Assembly: GCA_020637895.1 (NCBI GenBank)
Contig: JACKJP010000005.1
Location: 1-64,000, forward strand
Direction: 5' to 3'
DNA length: 64,000 nucleotides
Source of the DNA: Rhodobiaceae bacterium
GTDB taxonomy: Bacteria; Pseudomonadota; Alphaproteobacteria; Rhizobiales; Tepidamorphaceae
Below the pieces are notes generated by a model, which was not told the DNA's origin, searched no databases, and saw only the letters and a program-made list of their open reading frames with translations. Within the stretch, counting starts at the first letter, position 1, and each line of letters opens with the position of its first letter. The translations under genes and the position numbers were made by a program. Positions 26,136 through 34,808 of the stretch are shown here, piece by piece.

Positions 26136-26882
26136 ATGAGCAAGATCAACAGAGACGCCCAGCAGTTCTACCTGACTGCCCCTGCCCCCTGCCCCTATCT
26201 GGACGGGCAGGAGGAGCGAAAGGTGTTTACCCATCTTGCCGGCGACCGCGCCGACGCGCTCAACGACATTCTCAGCCAGGGCGGCTTTCGCCGCAGCCAG
26301 TCCATCGCATACAGGCCTGCCTGCGAGAACTGCTGCGCCTGCATTTCGGTACGCACCGTCGTCGACAGGTGGAAACCCGGACGCTGGCAGCGCCGGATCC
26401 TTTCCGCCAACAGCGACATCATCGGCGGCGAAGTGACGCTTGAACCGACATCCGAACAGTTCGCGCTCTTCCGCGATTATCTAGCTGCGCGCCATGCCGA
26501 TGGCGGCATGGCCGACATGAGCATGCACGACTATGCGATGATGGTCGTCGATACGCATGTGAACACGCGGCTCATCGAATATCGCCGGCGCGGGCCGGAC
26601 AGTGCTTTCACCGGCCGTGGCGAGGGACCGCTCATCGGCGTCGCCCTGACGGACCGGCTCGCCGACGGCCTTTCGATGGTCTACAGCTTCTTCGACCCCG
26701 ACCTGGCGGACCGGTCGCTGGGCAGCTACATGATCATCGATCACATCATGAAGGCCCGCCGCGAAGGCTTGCCCTATCTCTATCTCGGCTATCTCGTCGA
26801 TGGGTCGCAAAAGATGGGATACAAGGCCCGTTTCAAGCCGCTCGAACGGCTCATGCCCGACGGCTGGCGGGTGACGGACTAG
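26136..26882 (+). CDS. bpt: Aspartate/glutamate leucyltransferase (N-end rule)
   Basis: 248 residues. The N-terminal ATE domain has APCPYLDGQEERKVFTHL and ACENCCACISVRT with cysteines typical of the family. The C-terminal GNAT-like part ends YLGYLVDGSQKMGYKARFKPLERL. Bpt adds leucine from Leu-tRNA to proteins with N-terminal Asp or Glu, marking them for ClpS/ClpAP. It lies 15 nt after the permease gene and is convergent with parC, only 6 nt away. Confidence 0.94.
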   Translation: MSKINRDAQQFYLTAPAPCPYLDGQEERKVFTHLAGDRADALNDILSQGGFRRSQSIAYRPACENCCACISVRTVVDRWKPGRWQRRILSANSDIIGGEVTLEPTSEQFALFRDYLAARHADGGMADMSMHDYAMMVVDTHVNTRLIEYRRRGPDSAFTGRGEGPLIGVALTDRLADGLSMVYSFFDPDLADRSLGSYMIIDHIMKARREGLPYLYLGYLVDGSQKMGYKARFKPLERLMPDGWRVTD

Positions 26883-26888
26883 TTAGTC

Positions 26889-29150
26889 CTACCGCGATCC
26901 CTGTTTCGGCCGGCCGTCGAAGCGCCCGTTTCTCGGAAAACCGTTCGGGGCCATGCGCCCTGTCTGTGCCCGGTCGCCGAGCCAGTCGCGCATCTCATCC
27001 ACTGCCCTCGTGTGAACACGGCCGGCGGCATCGGTCCACGACAGTCCCTCGCCGCGGTTGAAGAAGCAGATATCGGCCGTGCCGCCATCCTTGTAGCGCT
27101 GCAACCTGACGCCCTTGCCCCGCGCCATGACCGGCACCTGCTCGGCTGGGAACAACAGGAGCTTCCTGTTCTCGCCGATGACGCCGACCATATCGCCGGC
27201 AGCCGACACGCAGAAGGCCGCCTCGGTGCCTGCATCGACATTCAACGCCTGCTTGCCCTTTCGGGTCATGGCGATGACATCCTTTTCCTCAAGGACGAAA
27301 CCGCGCCCGTCGCTTCCCGCCACCAGCAGACGCCGAGCCGGATCGTGGGCAAAGGCTGCAACGATATCCTGCTCCTCGCCAAGATCGACCATCAGGCGCA
27401 GCGGTTCGCCATGGCCGCGCCCCCCGGGGAGTTTGTCGCAGCCAAGCGTGAAGAAGCGCCCGTCTGTAGCGAACAAGACCAGCTTGTCGGTCGTCTGGGC
27501 CTGAATGGCGAAGCGCAGATGATCGTCATTCTTGAAGGCGACGGACGACAGATCCTGCATGTGGCCTTTCAGCGCGCGGACCCAGCCCTTGTCGGAAATG
27601 ACGATGGTGACCGGCTCGCGCTCGATCATCGCCTCGACAATCTCCGCCTCGCCGGTTTCCGGCGCGTCGGCGAAGTCGGTGCGGCGACGGCCCAGCACCG
27701 TGTCGGGTCCGAAGGTCTTGCGGATGGCGGCAATCTCCGACCCGATCTTCTTCCACTGCCTGGCGGGACTGGCGAGCAACGCTTCCAGACCGGCCTTCTC
27801 GGTCGTCAGTTCGTCGTGCTCGCGGCGAATCTCCATTTCTTCCAGCCGGCGCAAGCTGCGCAGGCGCATGTTGAGGATCGCCTCGGCCTGCACATCCGTC
27901 AGACTGAACGCCGCGATGAGCGCGGGCTTCGGCTCGTCTTCCTCGCGTATGATCCGTATGACCTCGTCGAGGTTGAGATAGGCGACGAGATAGCCGCCGA
28001 GCACTTCCAGGCGATGCGCGATCTTCTCCACCCGGAAGCGCGAGCGGCGCTGGAGGACGTCGCGGCGATGATCGAGCCAGGCGAGCATCACCTCCGAAAG
28101 CCCCATTACGCTGGGCACCTTGCCGCCCGACAGCACGTTCATGTTCAACGGGACGCGCGTCTGCAGGTCCGTCACGCGGAACAGCGATTCCATCAGGATC
28201 ACCGGATCGACCGTCCGGCTCTTCGGCTCCAGCACAAGACGGATATCTTCGGCTGACTCGTCGCGGATATCGGCCAGCAGCGGCAGCTTGCGGGCAAGCA
28301 TGAGCTCGGCAATTTTCTCGATCAGCCGCGACTTCTGCACCTGAAACGGGATTTCGGTGACGACGATCTGATAGGTGCCCCGGCCGGTATCTTCCTTTTC
28401 CCAGCGCGCCCTGACACGAAACCCGCCCCGCCCGGTCCGGTAGGCCTCGGCGATGGTGTGGCGCGGTTCGACGATGGTGCCACCGGTCGGAAAATCCGGC
28501 CCCGGCAGCATCTCCAGCAGTCGTTCGACAGGCGTTTCGCGGTCTTCGATCAGCGCCAGCGCGACGTCGCAGAGTTCGGCGGCATTGTGCGGCGGGATCG
28601 ACGTGGCCATGCCGACTGCAATGCCCGTCGCGCCGTTCGCCAGCAGGTTCGGGAAGGCGCCCGGGAGAACAATCGGCTCCTTGTCCTCGCCGTCGTAAGT
28701 TTCGCGAAAATCGACAGCGTCCTCGTCGATGCCATCGAGTAGCGCCTGCGCCACGGCCGTGAGACGCGCCTCGGTGTAACGCATGGCGGCGGCGTTATCG
28801 CCGTCGATATTGCCGAAATTGCCCTGCCCCTCGATCAGCGGGTATCGGACGGCGAAATCCTGCGCCAGACGAACCAGCGCGTCGTATACGGCCTGATCGC
28901 CATGCGGATGATATTTACCGATGACGTCGCCGACGACACGGGCGCACTTCTTGAAACCGGCATCCGGGTCGAGCTTGAGCAGACGCATCGCATATAGCAG
29001 ACGCCGATGGACGGGCTTGAGCCCGTCGCGCACATCCGGCAGCGCGCGATGCATGATGGTGGAAAGCGCATAGGCGAGGTAACGCTCTTCCAGCGCATCG
29101 CGCAGGTTGACCGGTTCAATGCCGCCCGTCGGTTGGAGCGTGTTGCCCAT
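26889..29150 (-). CDS. parC: DNA topoisomerase IV subunit A
   Basis: 753 residues, the right length for ParC. The catalytic tyrosine is Y125 in AAMRYTEARL. The quinolone-pocket stretch GKYHPHGDQAVYDAL is at about 79-93. The C-terminal beta-pinwheel has a GyrA-box-like repeat (RKGKQALNVDAGT). It decatenates daughter chromosomes with ParE, which is not in this window. It is convergent with bpt and upstream of it is recO. Confidence 0.96.
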   Translation of the reverse strand: MGNTLQPTGGIEPVNLRDALEERYLAYALSTIMHRALPDVRDGLKPVHRRLLYAMRLLKLDPDAGFKKCARVVGDVIGKYHPHGDQAVYDALVRLAQDFAVRYPLIEGQGNFGNIDGDNAAAMRYTEARLTAVAQALLDGIDEDAVDFRETYDGEDKEPIVLPGAFPNLLANGATGIAVGMATSIPPHNAAELCDVALALIEDRETPVERLLEMLPGPDFPTGGTIVEPRHTIAEAYRTGRGGFRVRARWEKEDTGRGTYQIVVTEIPFQVQKSRLIEKIAELMLARKLPLLADIRDESAEDIRLVLEPKSRTVDPVILMESLFRVTDLQTRVPLNMNVLSGGKVPSVMGLSEVMLAWLDHRRDVLQRRSRFRVEKIAHRLEVLGGYLVAYLNLDEVIRIIREEDEPKPALIAAFSLTDVQAEAILNMRLRSLRRLEEMEIRREHDELTTEKAGLEALLASPARQWKKIGSEIAAIRKTFGPDTVLGRRRTDFADAPETGEAEIVEAMIEREPVTIVISDKGWVRALKGHMQDLSSVAFKNDDHLRFAIQAQTTDKLVLFATDGRFFTLGCDKLPGGRGHGEPLRLMVDLGEEQDIVAAFAHDPARRLLVAGSDGRGFVLEEKDVIAMTRKGKQALNVDAGTEAAFCVSAAGDMVGVIGENRKLLLFPAEQVPVMARGKGVRLQRYKDGGTADICFFNRGEGLSWTDAAGRVHTRAVDEMRDWLGDRAQTGRMAPNGFPRNGRFDGRPKQGSR

Positions 29151-29183
29151 GGGTTATTGATAACCCCTTTCGATGTGATTCGC

Positions 29184-29909
29184 TCAATTCCCGACGCGGG
29201 AAATCAGGGCAAAAAGCCGGTCCCGCTCCGGCGCCATCGACAACCCGCGCGGCGCATAAAGATCGCGGTTGAGAAAATGGCCGGTCAGACGCGCCGCATC
29301 GACGATGTCATCGCCGGAGAACATGGATCTGCCGAGCAGGAACGCCGGCAAGGGCAACATGCGCTCCGAATATGGGGCGCCTGCCTGCCGGCTCACGGCG
29401 CGGCCCGATTTGGGCGACACGAACGCAAGATCATCCGACGGACCGCCTCCGGCACATTCAGAAAGGTCGAGGCCATGACCGAGATCGGCAAGAAGGGTCA
29501 ATTCGAGCCGCGCCAGCAATGCAGCAACCTCTTCCGGCCCACCCGCGAGCGATTCCAGAAACCGGCCGATCTGCCGATGAATATCGGGATGCGGATCGCG
29601 CTCGGGAAAGAGGCGCAGATGGCAGGCGAGCGTCTGGAAGGCATAGAGACGGTGGCGCGCTTCCAGCAGCGAGGCAGCGCGCGCGTCAAGCGGCTCGATG
29701 GCCCAGGTACCCAGATGTTCGTCCAGCCTCGCGCGCCAGACGACAGAGAGAGAGTTGCCGGGTTGCAGGACCGGCTGAAGCCGCCGCGAGCGCCCGCCGC
29801 GAACGAGCCCCATGTGCCGGCCATGCTCACGCGTGAAGATTTCGGCGATCACACTGGTCTCGCCGTGACGCCGGGTTCCCAGGATGATGCCTTCGTCGCG
29901 CCACTCCAT
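29184..29909 (-). CDS. recO: DNA repair protein RecO
   Basis: 241 residues. The N-terminal OB fold starts MEWRDEGIILGTRRHGETSVIAEI, followed by the RecO helical region (RHRLYAFQTLACHLRLFPERDPH). It loads RecA onto SSB-coated gaps with RecR. It starts 4 nt after the era stop, within the rnc-era-recO operon. Confidence 0.93.
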   Translation of the reverse strand: MEWRDEGIILGTRRHGETSVIAEIFTREHGRHMGLVRGGRSRRLQPVLQPGNSLSVVWRARLDEHLGTWAIEPLDARAASLLEARHRLYAFQTLACHLRLFPERDPHPDIHRQIGRFLESLAGGPEEVAALLARLELTLLADLGHGLDLSECAGGGPSDDLAFVSPKSGRAVSRQAGAPYSERMLPLPAFLLGRSMFSGDDIVDAARLTGHFLNRDLYAPRGLSMAPERDRLFALISRVGN

Positions 29910-29913
29910 CGGA

Positions 29914-30834
29914 TCAGTCCTGCGGCTTCTCCAGCCCCATCTCGCGATAGCGTTCCGGATCGTCGCTCCATCCGGCGCGCACCTTCACGAACAGAAACAG
30001 ATCGACCCGCATGTCGAGAATTTTCGACAGTTCCTCGCGTGCCGCCATTGAAATCTGCTTGATCGTTTCACCCTTGCGGCCAAGGACGATGGCCTTCTGG
30101 CTGTCGCGGGTGACGAATATCGTCTGTTCGACGCGCACCCGCTTTGGCCCCAGTTCCTTCCATGAGGTTGTCTCGACCGTCGACTGGTAGGGAATTTCGT
30201 CATGAACCCTGAGAAACAGCTTTTCGCGCGTGATCTCGGCAGCCAGCGAGCGTATCGGGGCGTCCGACACATCGTCTTCGGGAAAATGCCAGGGACCCGC
30301 CGGTGCTATCTTCGCAAGGTGGTCGAGCAGTCCTTCAACGCCGCTTCCCGTTTCGGCGGAGACCATGAATGTCTCCTCGAATGGCGCCAGGTCGTTGGCG
30401 GCCTGCGCGAGCGGCAACAGCTGTTCGGGCTTCACCAGATCGATCTTGGTCAGGACAAGGATCGCGCGCCTCGGCTGTGCGGCAAGGCGTTCAAGAATGA
30501 CGCGGCTTTCGTCGCAAAGCCCCTTCTTGGAATCGACGAGAACCGCCGTGATGTCCGCATCGGCTGCTCCGCCCCAGGCCGCATCGACCATGGCCCGGTC
30601 GAGCCGTCGGCGCGGATTGAAGATCCCCGGCGTGTCGATCAGAACGATCTGGGACGCGCCTCGCATGGCAATTCCACGAAGCGTTGCGCGCGTCGTCTGC
30701 ACCTTGTGCGTGACGATGGCGACCTTGGTGCCGACAAGAGCATTCACCAGCGTCGATTTGCCCGCGTTCGGCGCACCGATCAGGGCAACGAAGATGCAGG
30801 CGCTGCCTTCCGCGCCCGCGGCCAGATCATTCAT
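29914..30834 (-). CDS. era: GTPase Era
   Basis: 306 residues. G1 is GAPNAGKST (about 20-28), G3 DTPG, G4 TKID. The C-terminal KH domain has AIVLGRKGETIKQIS and DLFLFVKVRAGW. Era binds the 16S rRNA 3' end in 30S assembly. Its start overlaps the rnc stop by 8 nt, a tight translational link in the lepB-rnc-era unit. Confidence 0.97.
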   Translation of the reverse strand: MNDLAAGAEGSACIFVALIGAPNAGKSTLVNALVGTKVAIVTHKVQTTRATLRGIAMRGASQIVLIDTPGIFNPRRRLDRAMVDAAWGGAADADITAVLVDSKKGLCDESRVILERLAAQPRRAILVLTKIDLVKPEQLLPLAQAANDLAPFEETFMVSAETGSGVEGLLDHLAKIAPAGPWHFPEDDVSDAPIRSLAAEITREKLFLRVHDEIPYQSTVETTSWKELGPKRVRVEQTIFVTRDSQKAIVLGRKGETIKQISMAAREELSKILDMRVDLFLFVKVRAGWSDDPERYREMGLEKPQD

Positions 30835-31489
30835 TGCCTGCCTCCTTCAACAGTTGCCCGGCCGCGGCCATCTCGGCCTGCCGCTTGCTGCTGCCCTGTC
30901 CCCGCGCCTGAAGACCTTCGCCGACATGCACCGATACGGTGAAAACGGGCGCATGGTCCGGGCCCTCACGGTCAACCGTTTCATAGCGCGGAACGCCGAG
31001 CCCGCGCGCGAGCGACCATTCCTGCAACCGCGTCTTGGTATCGCGCAGCCGCTCCGGCGGATTGAGCAGACGATCCTTCCAGCCGCGCTCAACAAACGAT
31101 CTTGCCGCGTCGTATCCGCCATCCAGATAGAGCGCACCGATCAGCGCTTCGCATGCATCGCCCTGTATGGTCTGGTTGCCGCGCGCGTCGCCTGCCAGCC
31201 TGAGACAACCCTCCAGGCCGAGTTCGACCAGAATTTCAGCGCAGGTTTCCTTGCGCACCAAAGCGGCCAGACGCCGGCTCAACATGCCTTCCGGGTCGTC
31301 GGGATAGTGTCGGTACAGCAATTCGGCCACCGCCATGCCGAGGACCCGATCGCCGAGAAATTCAAGACGTTCGAACTGGGCGCCGGGTACGCCAGCGCTT
31401 GGATGGCAGAGCGCGCCTTCCAGCAGCGATGCGTCGGCGAAGCTGTGACCGAGGACCTGCTCGGCCTTTCGCTGCTGCGGTGCGGTCAT
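30827..31489 (-). CDS. rnc: Ribonuclease III
   Basis: 220 residues from ATG at 31489 (MTAPQQRKAEQVLG), which overlaps the lepB stop by ATGA; a longer frame to 31534 is less likely. The RNase III signature ERLEFLGDRVLGM and a second acidic site (EALIGALYLDGGYDAA) are present. A dsRNA-binding domain ends it (about 150-218). It processes rRNA and structured mRNAs. Confidence 0.96.
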   Translation of the reverse strand: MTAPQQRKAEQVLGHSFADASLLEGALCHPSAGVPGAQFERLEFLGDRVLGMAVAELLYRHYPDDPEGMLSRRLAALVRKETCAEILVELGLEGCLRLAGDARGNQTIQGDACEALIGALYLDGGYDAARSFVERGWKDRLLNPPERLRDTKTRLQEWSLARGLGVPRYETVDREGPDHAPVFTVSVHVGEGLQARGQGSSKRQAEMAAAGQLLKEAGNE

Positions 31490-32238
31490 CGCAGCAGAAT
31501 GAAGAAACGATCCCAACGGATCGCCGTCGGCCATTTCCAGACTTCCCAGGCGCGCGTGCCCTGTTCCAGCGAAAAGAACGTGATTTCGGCGCGACCGACG
31601 AAATTCTCAAATGGCACGTAGCCGACCGCGTTCAACACACGGCTGTCGGTGGAGTTGTCGCGGTTGTCGCCCATCATGAAGTAATGTCCGGCCGGGACCT
31701 CGTATACCGGGGTGTCGTCGAGCGCGTGGCCCGGGCCTTCGTCGAGCACCTCGTAGGTGACACCGTTCGGCAATGTCTCGCGATAGCGCGTCTCGGTGAT
31801 CGTCCGGCCATAGGGGTCTCGACCCTGAACATCCTCGAGGCGTTCGCGGGGGACTTCCTGACCGTTGATGAACACAACGCCGCCGCGCACCTGAATGCGG
31901 TCGCCCGGCAATCCGATAACGCGCTTGATGTAGTCGGTCCGGCCATCGCGAGGCAGCTTGAAGACCGCGATATCGCCGCGCTTGGGCTCGGAGGCCCATA
32001 CGCGCCCTGAGAAGATCGGCGGGCTGAACGGCAGCGAGTGCCGGCTGTAGCCATAGGCATATTTGGAAACGAACAGATAGTCGCCGATCAGAAGCGTATC
32101 TTCCATGGAGCCGGAAGGAATGCTGAAGGGCTGGAAGAGCAGCGTGCGGATGACCAGCGCAATCAGCAGGGCATGGATGATGACGCGGATCGTTTCGCCG
32201 ATACCGCCGGAGTCTTTCTCGTCAGTCACTGAGCTCAT
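31486..32238 (-). CDS. lepB: Signal peptidase I
   Basis: 250 residues. A hydrophobic anchor (about 17-36) is followed by the catalytic Ser44 in PSGSMEDTL, Lys105 in DYIKRVIGLPGD and the GDNRDNSTDSR box. It cleaves signal peptides of exported proteins at the periplasmic face of the inner membrane. It is coupled to rnc by ATGA overlap. Confidence 0.97.
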   Translation of the reverse strand: MSSVTDEKDSGGIGETIRVIIHALLIALVIRTLLFQPFSIPSGSMEDTLLIGDYLFVSKYAYGYSRHSLPFSPPIFSGRVWASEPKRGDIAVFKLPRDGRTDYIKRVIGLPGDRIQVRGGVVFINGQEVPRERLEDVQGRDPYGRTITETRYRETLPNGVTYEVLDEGPGHALDDTPVYEVPAGHYFMMGDNRDNSTDSRVLNAVGYVPFENFVGRAEITFFSLEQGTRAWEVWKWPTAIRWDRFFILLR

Positions 32239-32350
32239 CTCTTGTTTCCTGCCGGCATGCGCGGCGTTGGATCGTGCCGCCTCTATAGCCGCTCGTTTGC
32301 CTGTTTGCCAGCAATGAGGCGATTTTGCGGATTGGCCAGCCCGCGCCGCT

Positions 32351-32749
32351 TCAGCGTGGGTTGGCCGAAATGATGACTATCGCCTGCGCCATCGGAAAAT
32401 CATCGGTGATCGTCAGGTCGATCTGGGGCGAGAAGCCATCCGGAATCAACAGTTCAAGCCGCGCCAGCGCACCGCCGCTGAGGGAGATGGTCGGCTTGCC
32501 GCCCGGCAAATTGATGACGCCCATATCGCGCCAGAAGACACCATGTCTGAGGCCCGTGCCGAGGGCCTTGGCACAGGCTTCCTTGGCGGCGAAGCGTTTT
32601 GCATAGGACGCCGCACGCAATTTGCGGCCTTCGGATTTCTTCTGCTCGATTTCGGTGAATACGCGCTGGATGAAACGGTCGCCCCAGCGCTCAAGGCTGC
32701 GCTCGATCCGGCGGATATCGATGATGTCGTTGCCGATACCGATGATCAT
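32351..32749 (-). CDS. acpS: Holo-ACP synthase
   Basis: 132 residues starting MIIGIGNDIIDIRRIERSL with the Mg2+-binding aspartate, and FAAKEACAKALGTG with the conserved glutamate. It transfers phosphopantetheine from CoA to acyl carrier protein. It overlaps the pdxJ stop by ATGA (32746-32749). Confidence 0.96.
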   Translation of the reverse strand: MIIGIGNDIIDIRRIERSLERWGDRFIQRVFTEIEQKKSEGRKLRAASYAKRFAAKEACAKALGTGLRHGVFWRDMGVINLPGGKPTISLSGGALARLELLIPDGFSPQIDLTITDDFPMAQAIVIISANPR

Positions 32750-33513
32750 TCGATTACGTCCTGGCGCGCCGACAGCATCAGGTCACGCATGCGAGAGATG
32801 GCCGCCGCCAGGCCGATGAACACGGCTTCGCCGATCAGAAAGTGGCCGATATTGAGTTCACGCATCTGGGCAATGGCGGCAATCGGCGCGACCGTGTCGA
32901 AGGTCAGTCCGTGTCCGGCATGGACTTCAATGCCCGCCTGGCCCGCCAACACGGCAGCGCGCCTGATTTTCTCAAGCTCTGCGTCGGCGCGAGCCATTTC
33001 TCCGGCAATCGCCGCTTCGCAATAGGTGCCGGTGTGGAACTCGACAATATCGGCTGAAAGACGTTCGGCGGCTTCCACCTGACGCGGGTCGGCTTCGATG
33101 AACAAGGAGACCCGAATCCCCGCATCGCGCAGCGCAGACACGACGGGCGCGAGTTCGTTGTGCGCCCCAGCGGCATCGAGGCCGCCTTCCGTCGTCCGCT
33201 CCTCACGCTTTTCGGGAACGATGCAGGCCGCATGCGGCTTGTGACGCAGGGCGATGTCGCGCATCTCCCGTGTCGCGGCCATCTCGAAATTCAGCGGCAA
33301 CGCAATCTCGGCGCGGATCGCTTCGATGTCGCCGTCGCGAATATGACGGCGGTCTTCGCGCAGATGCGCCGTTATCCCGTCGGCGCCGGCCTCGGCGGCG
33401 GCATGCGCCGCACGGAGCGGTTCGGGATGGGTGCCGCCGCGCGCGTTACGCAGCGTCGCGACATGGTCGATATTGACACCGAGCCGCAGATGGCCGCCAT
33501 CAGTGCGCTGCAC
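32746..33513 (-). CDS. pdxJ: Pyridoxine 5'-phosphate synthase
   Basis: 255 residues from a GTG at 33513, chosen because GGAGGAAGAGGGAC lies immediately upstream and the protein (VQRTDGGHLRLGVNIDHVATL) then matches the family start. The open frame extends to 33789 but that part is antisense-like and overlaps DUF2062. Motifs: LRNARGGTHPEP, ITAHLREDRRHI and VHAGHGLTFDTV. It makes pyridoxine phosphate from DXP and 3-amino-2-oxopropyl phosphate. The gene overlaps DUF2062 by 14 nt. Confidence 0.93.
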   Translation of the reverse strand: MQRTDGGHLRLGVNIDHVATLRNARGGTHPEPLRAAHAAAEAGADGITAHLREDRRHIRDGDIEAIRAEIALPLNFEMAATREMRDIALRHKPHAACIVPEKREERTTEGGLDAAGAHNELAPVVSALRDAGIRVSLFIEADPRQVEAAERLSADIVEFHTGTYCEAAIAGEMARADAELEKIRRAAVLAGQAGIEVHAGHGLTFDTVAPIAAIAQMRELNIGHFLIGEAVFIGLAAAISRMRDLMLSARQDVIE

Positions 33514-34102
33514 GTCCCTCTTCCTCCGCTTCCTTCTGCGCGACATCGCGGGCGCGCTTGCGCTGATCTGATAGGCCCGCGAAATAATCCTTGCGGCGCT
33601 TCTTCGTCGCAGCGACCAGCCTACGCAACGGGAAATAGACCGCAAGCCAGGCAACGATACCGAGGATCGTCCCGCCGACCGCCATGGGTTTGAGAATTGG
33701 CCAGAGCGCGTTGAAGGAGTGGTGGAAGACGCCCTGCGAGAGATCGATCTCGCCGCTCTGCCCGCGACCGCCGATAATCCAACGGCCAAGCTCGAAGCTT
33801 CCAGCCCAGATGAACGGGAATGTCAGCGGATTGCCGATGAACGTTCCGAGCGCAGAGGCGATCACATTGCCTCGCGTGATCCAGGCAAGGATCGCGGCCT
33901 GGATGAAATGGGTACCGATGAACGGTGAAAACGACACGAAGACGCCCGCCGCCGTGCCCGCGGCAATCGCGTGGGGACTGGCTGACAACCGCAGCAGGCG
34001 CTTGGCGACATAGCGCACCGAACGGCTCCAGCCGCGACGTGGCCAGACGGCCTGACGCAACCTTTCGGAGAACTCCAGCTTCTGTCTGCGTTTGAATAAC
34101 AT
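33500..34102 (-). CDS. DUF2062-domain membrane protein
   Basis: About 200 residues from ATG at 34102 (MLFKRRQKLEFSERL). Family motifs are SPHAIAAGTAAGVFVSFSPFIGTHF and GTFIGNPLTFPFIW, with about three membrane segments and a basic, charged C-terminal tail. It is a conserved inner-membrane protein of unknown role, usually between pyrE and pdxJ in Rhizobiales. Confidence 0.88.
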   Translation of the reverse strand: MLFKRRQKLEFSERLRQAVWPRRGWSRSVRYVAKRLLRLSASPHAIAAGTAAGVFVSFSPFIGTHFIQAAILAWITRGNVIASALGTFIGNPLTFPFIWAGSFELGRWIIGGRGQSGEIDLSQGVFHHSFNALWPILKPMAVGGTILGIVAWLAVYFPLRRLVAATKKRRKDYFAGLSDQRKRARDVAQKEAEEEGRAAH

Positions 34103-34192
34103 TCGGTCAGCGGGCAGCAGGCTGCGGGAGAGCAACCCATATGGTCTTGGCCCGGGTGGGGCAAGGAATAAAGGTCAGGGCCGGATTGCGGC

Positions 34193-34780
34193 TCACGCCT
34201 TGAGTGCGCGGCTGCCCGGCTTGGTTGCGGGGATGTCACGCAATTCTGGCGGAAGTGCGTCGGGTGCGAACACGGGCACGCTGAGCGTGACCAGCGATAT
34301 CAGCGGAACGCCGATATCCGCCTCGCCGCCCGAGCGGTCGACGAGACTTGCGCCGGCCTCGACAATGCCGCCGGCTTCCTCGATCGCTGCGATACACTCG
34401 CGCGAGGACAGCCCGGTGGTCACGACATCCTCCACCATGAGACAGCGTGCCGCTTCCGGAATCTCAAATCCGCGCCGCAGGGCGAAAGCGCCATCGACGC
34501 GTTCCATAAAGAGCGCGGGAATGCCCAGTTGCCGGCCCACTTCGTAGCCGACGACGACACCGCCCATGGCCGGCGAAACGACGAGGTCGAACAGGCGCCC
34601 CACCTTGTCGATGATCTTTTCGGCCAGCGCCTTGCAGAGCCGCTCGCCTCGGGCAGCCTCCATCATGACGCGAGCGCATTGCAGGTAACGCGTCGAATGC
34701 AGCCCGGAGGAAAGAATGAAATGACCTTCCAGCAGTGCGCCGGCGGCCCGGAATTCGTCGAGGACTTCTTCGTCGGTCAT
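34193..34780 (-). CDS. pyrE: Orotate phosphoribosyltransferase
   Basis: 195 residues from ATG at 34780 with AGGGGG upstream; the longer frame starts with TTG at 34795. The PRPP-binding motif is MVEDVVTTGLSSRE, with LFDLVVSPAMGGVVVGYE as the preceding loop. It makes OMP in de novo pyrimidine synthesis. It lies just downstream of rsh. Confidence 0.95.
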   Translation of the reverse strand: MTDEEVLDEFRAAGALLEGHFILSSGLHSTRYLQCARVMMEAARGERLCKALAEKIIDKVGRLFDLVVSPAMGGVVVGYEVGRQLGIPALFMERVDGAFALRRGFEIPEAARCLMVEDVVTTGLSSRECIAAIEEAGGIVEAGASLVDRSGGEADIGVPLISLVTLSVPVFAPDALPPELRDIPATKPGSRALKA

Positions 34781-34808
34781 GGCGGCCCCCTGCAAGGATG
34801 ACGATTCG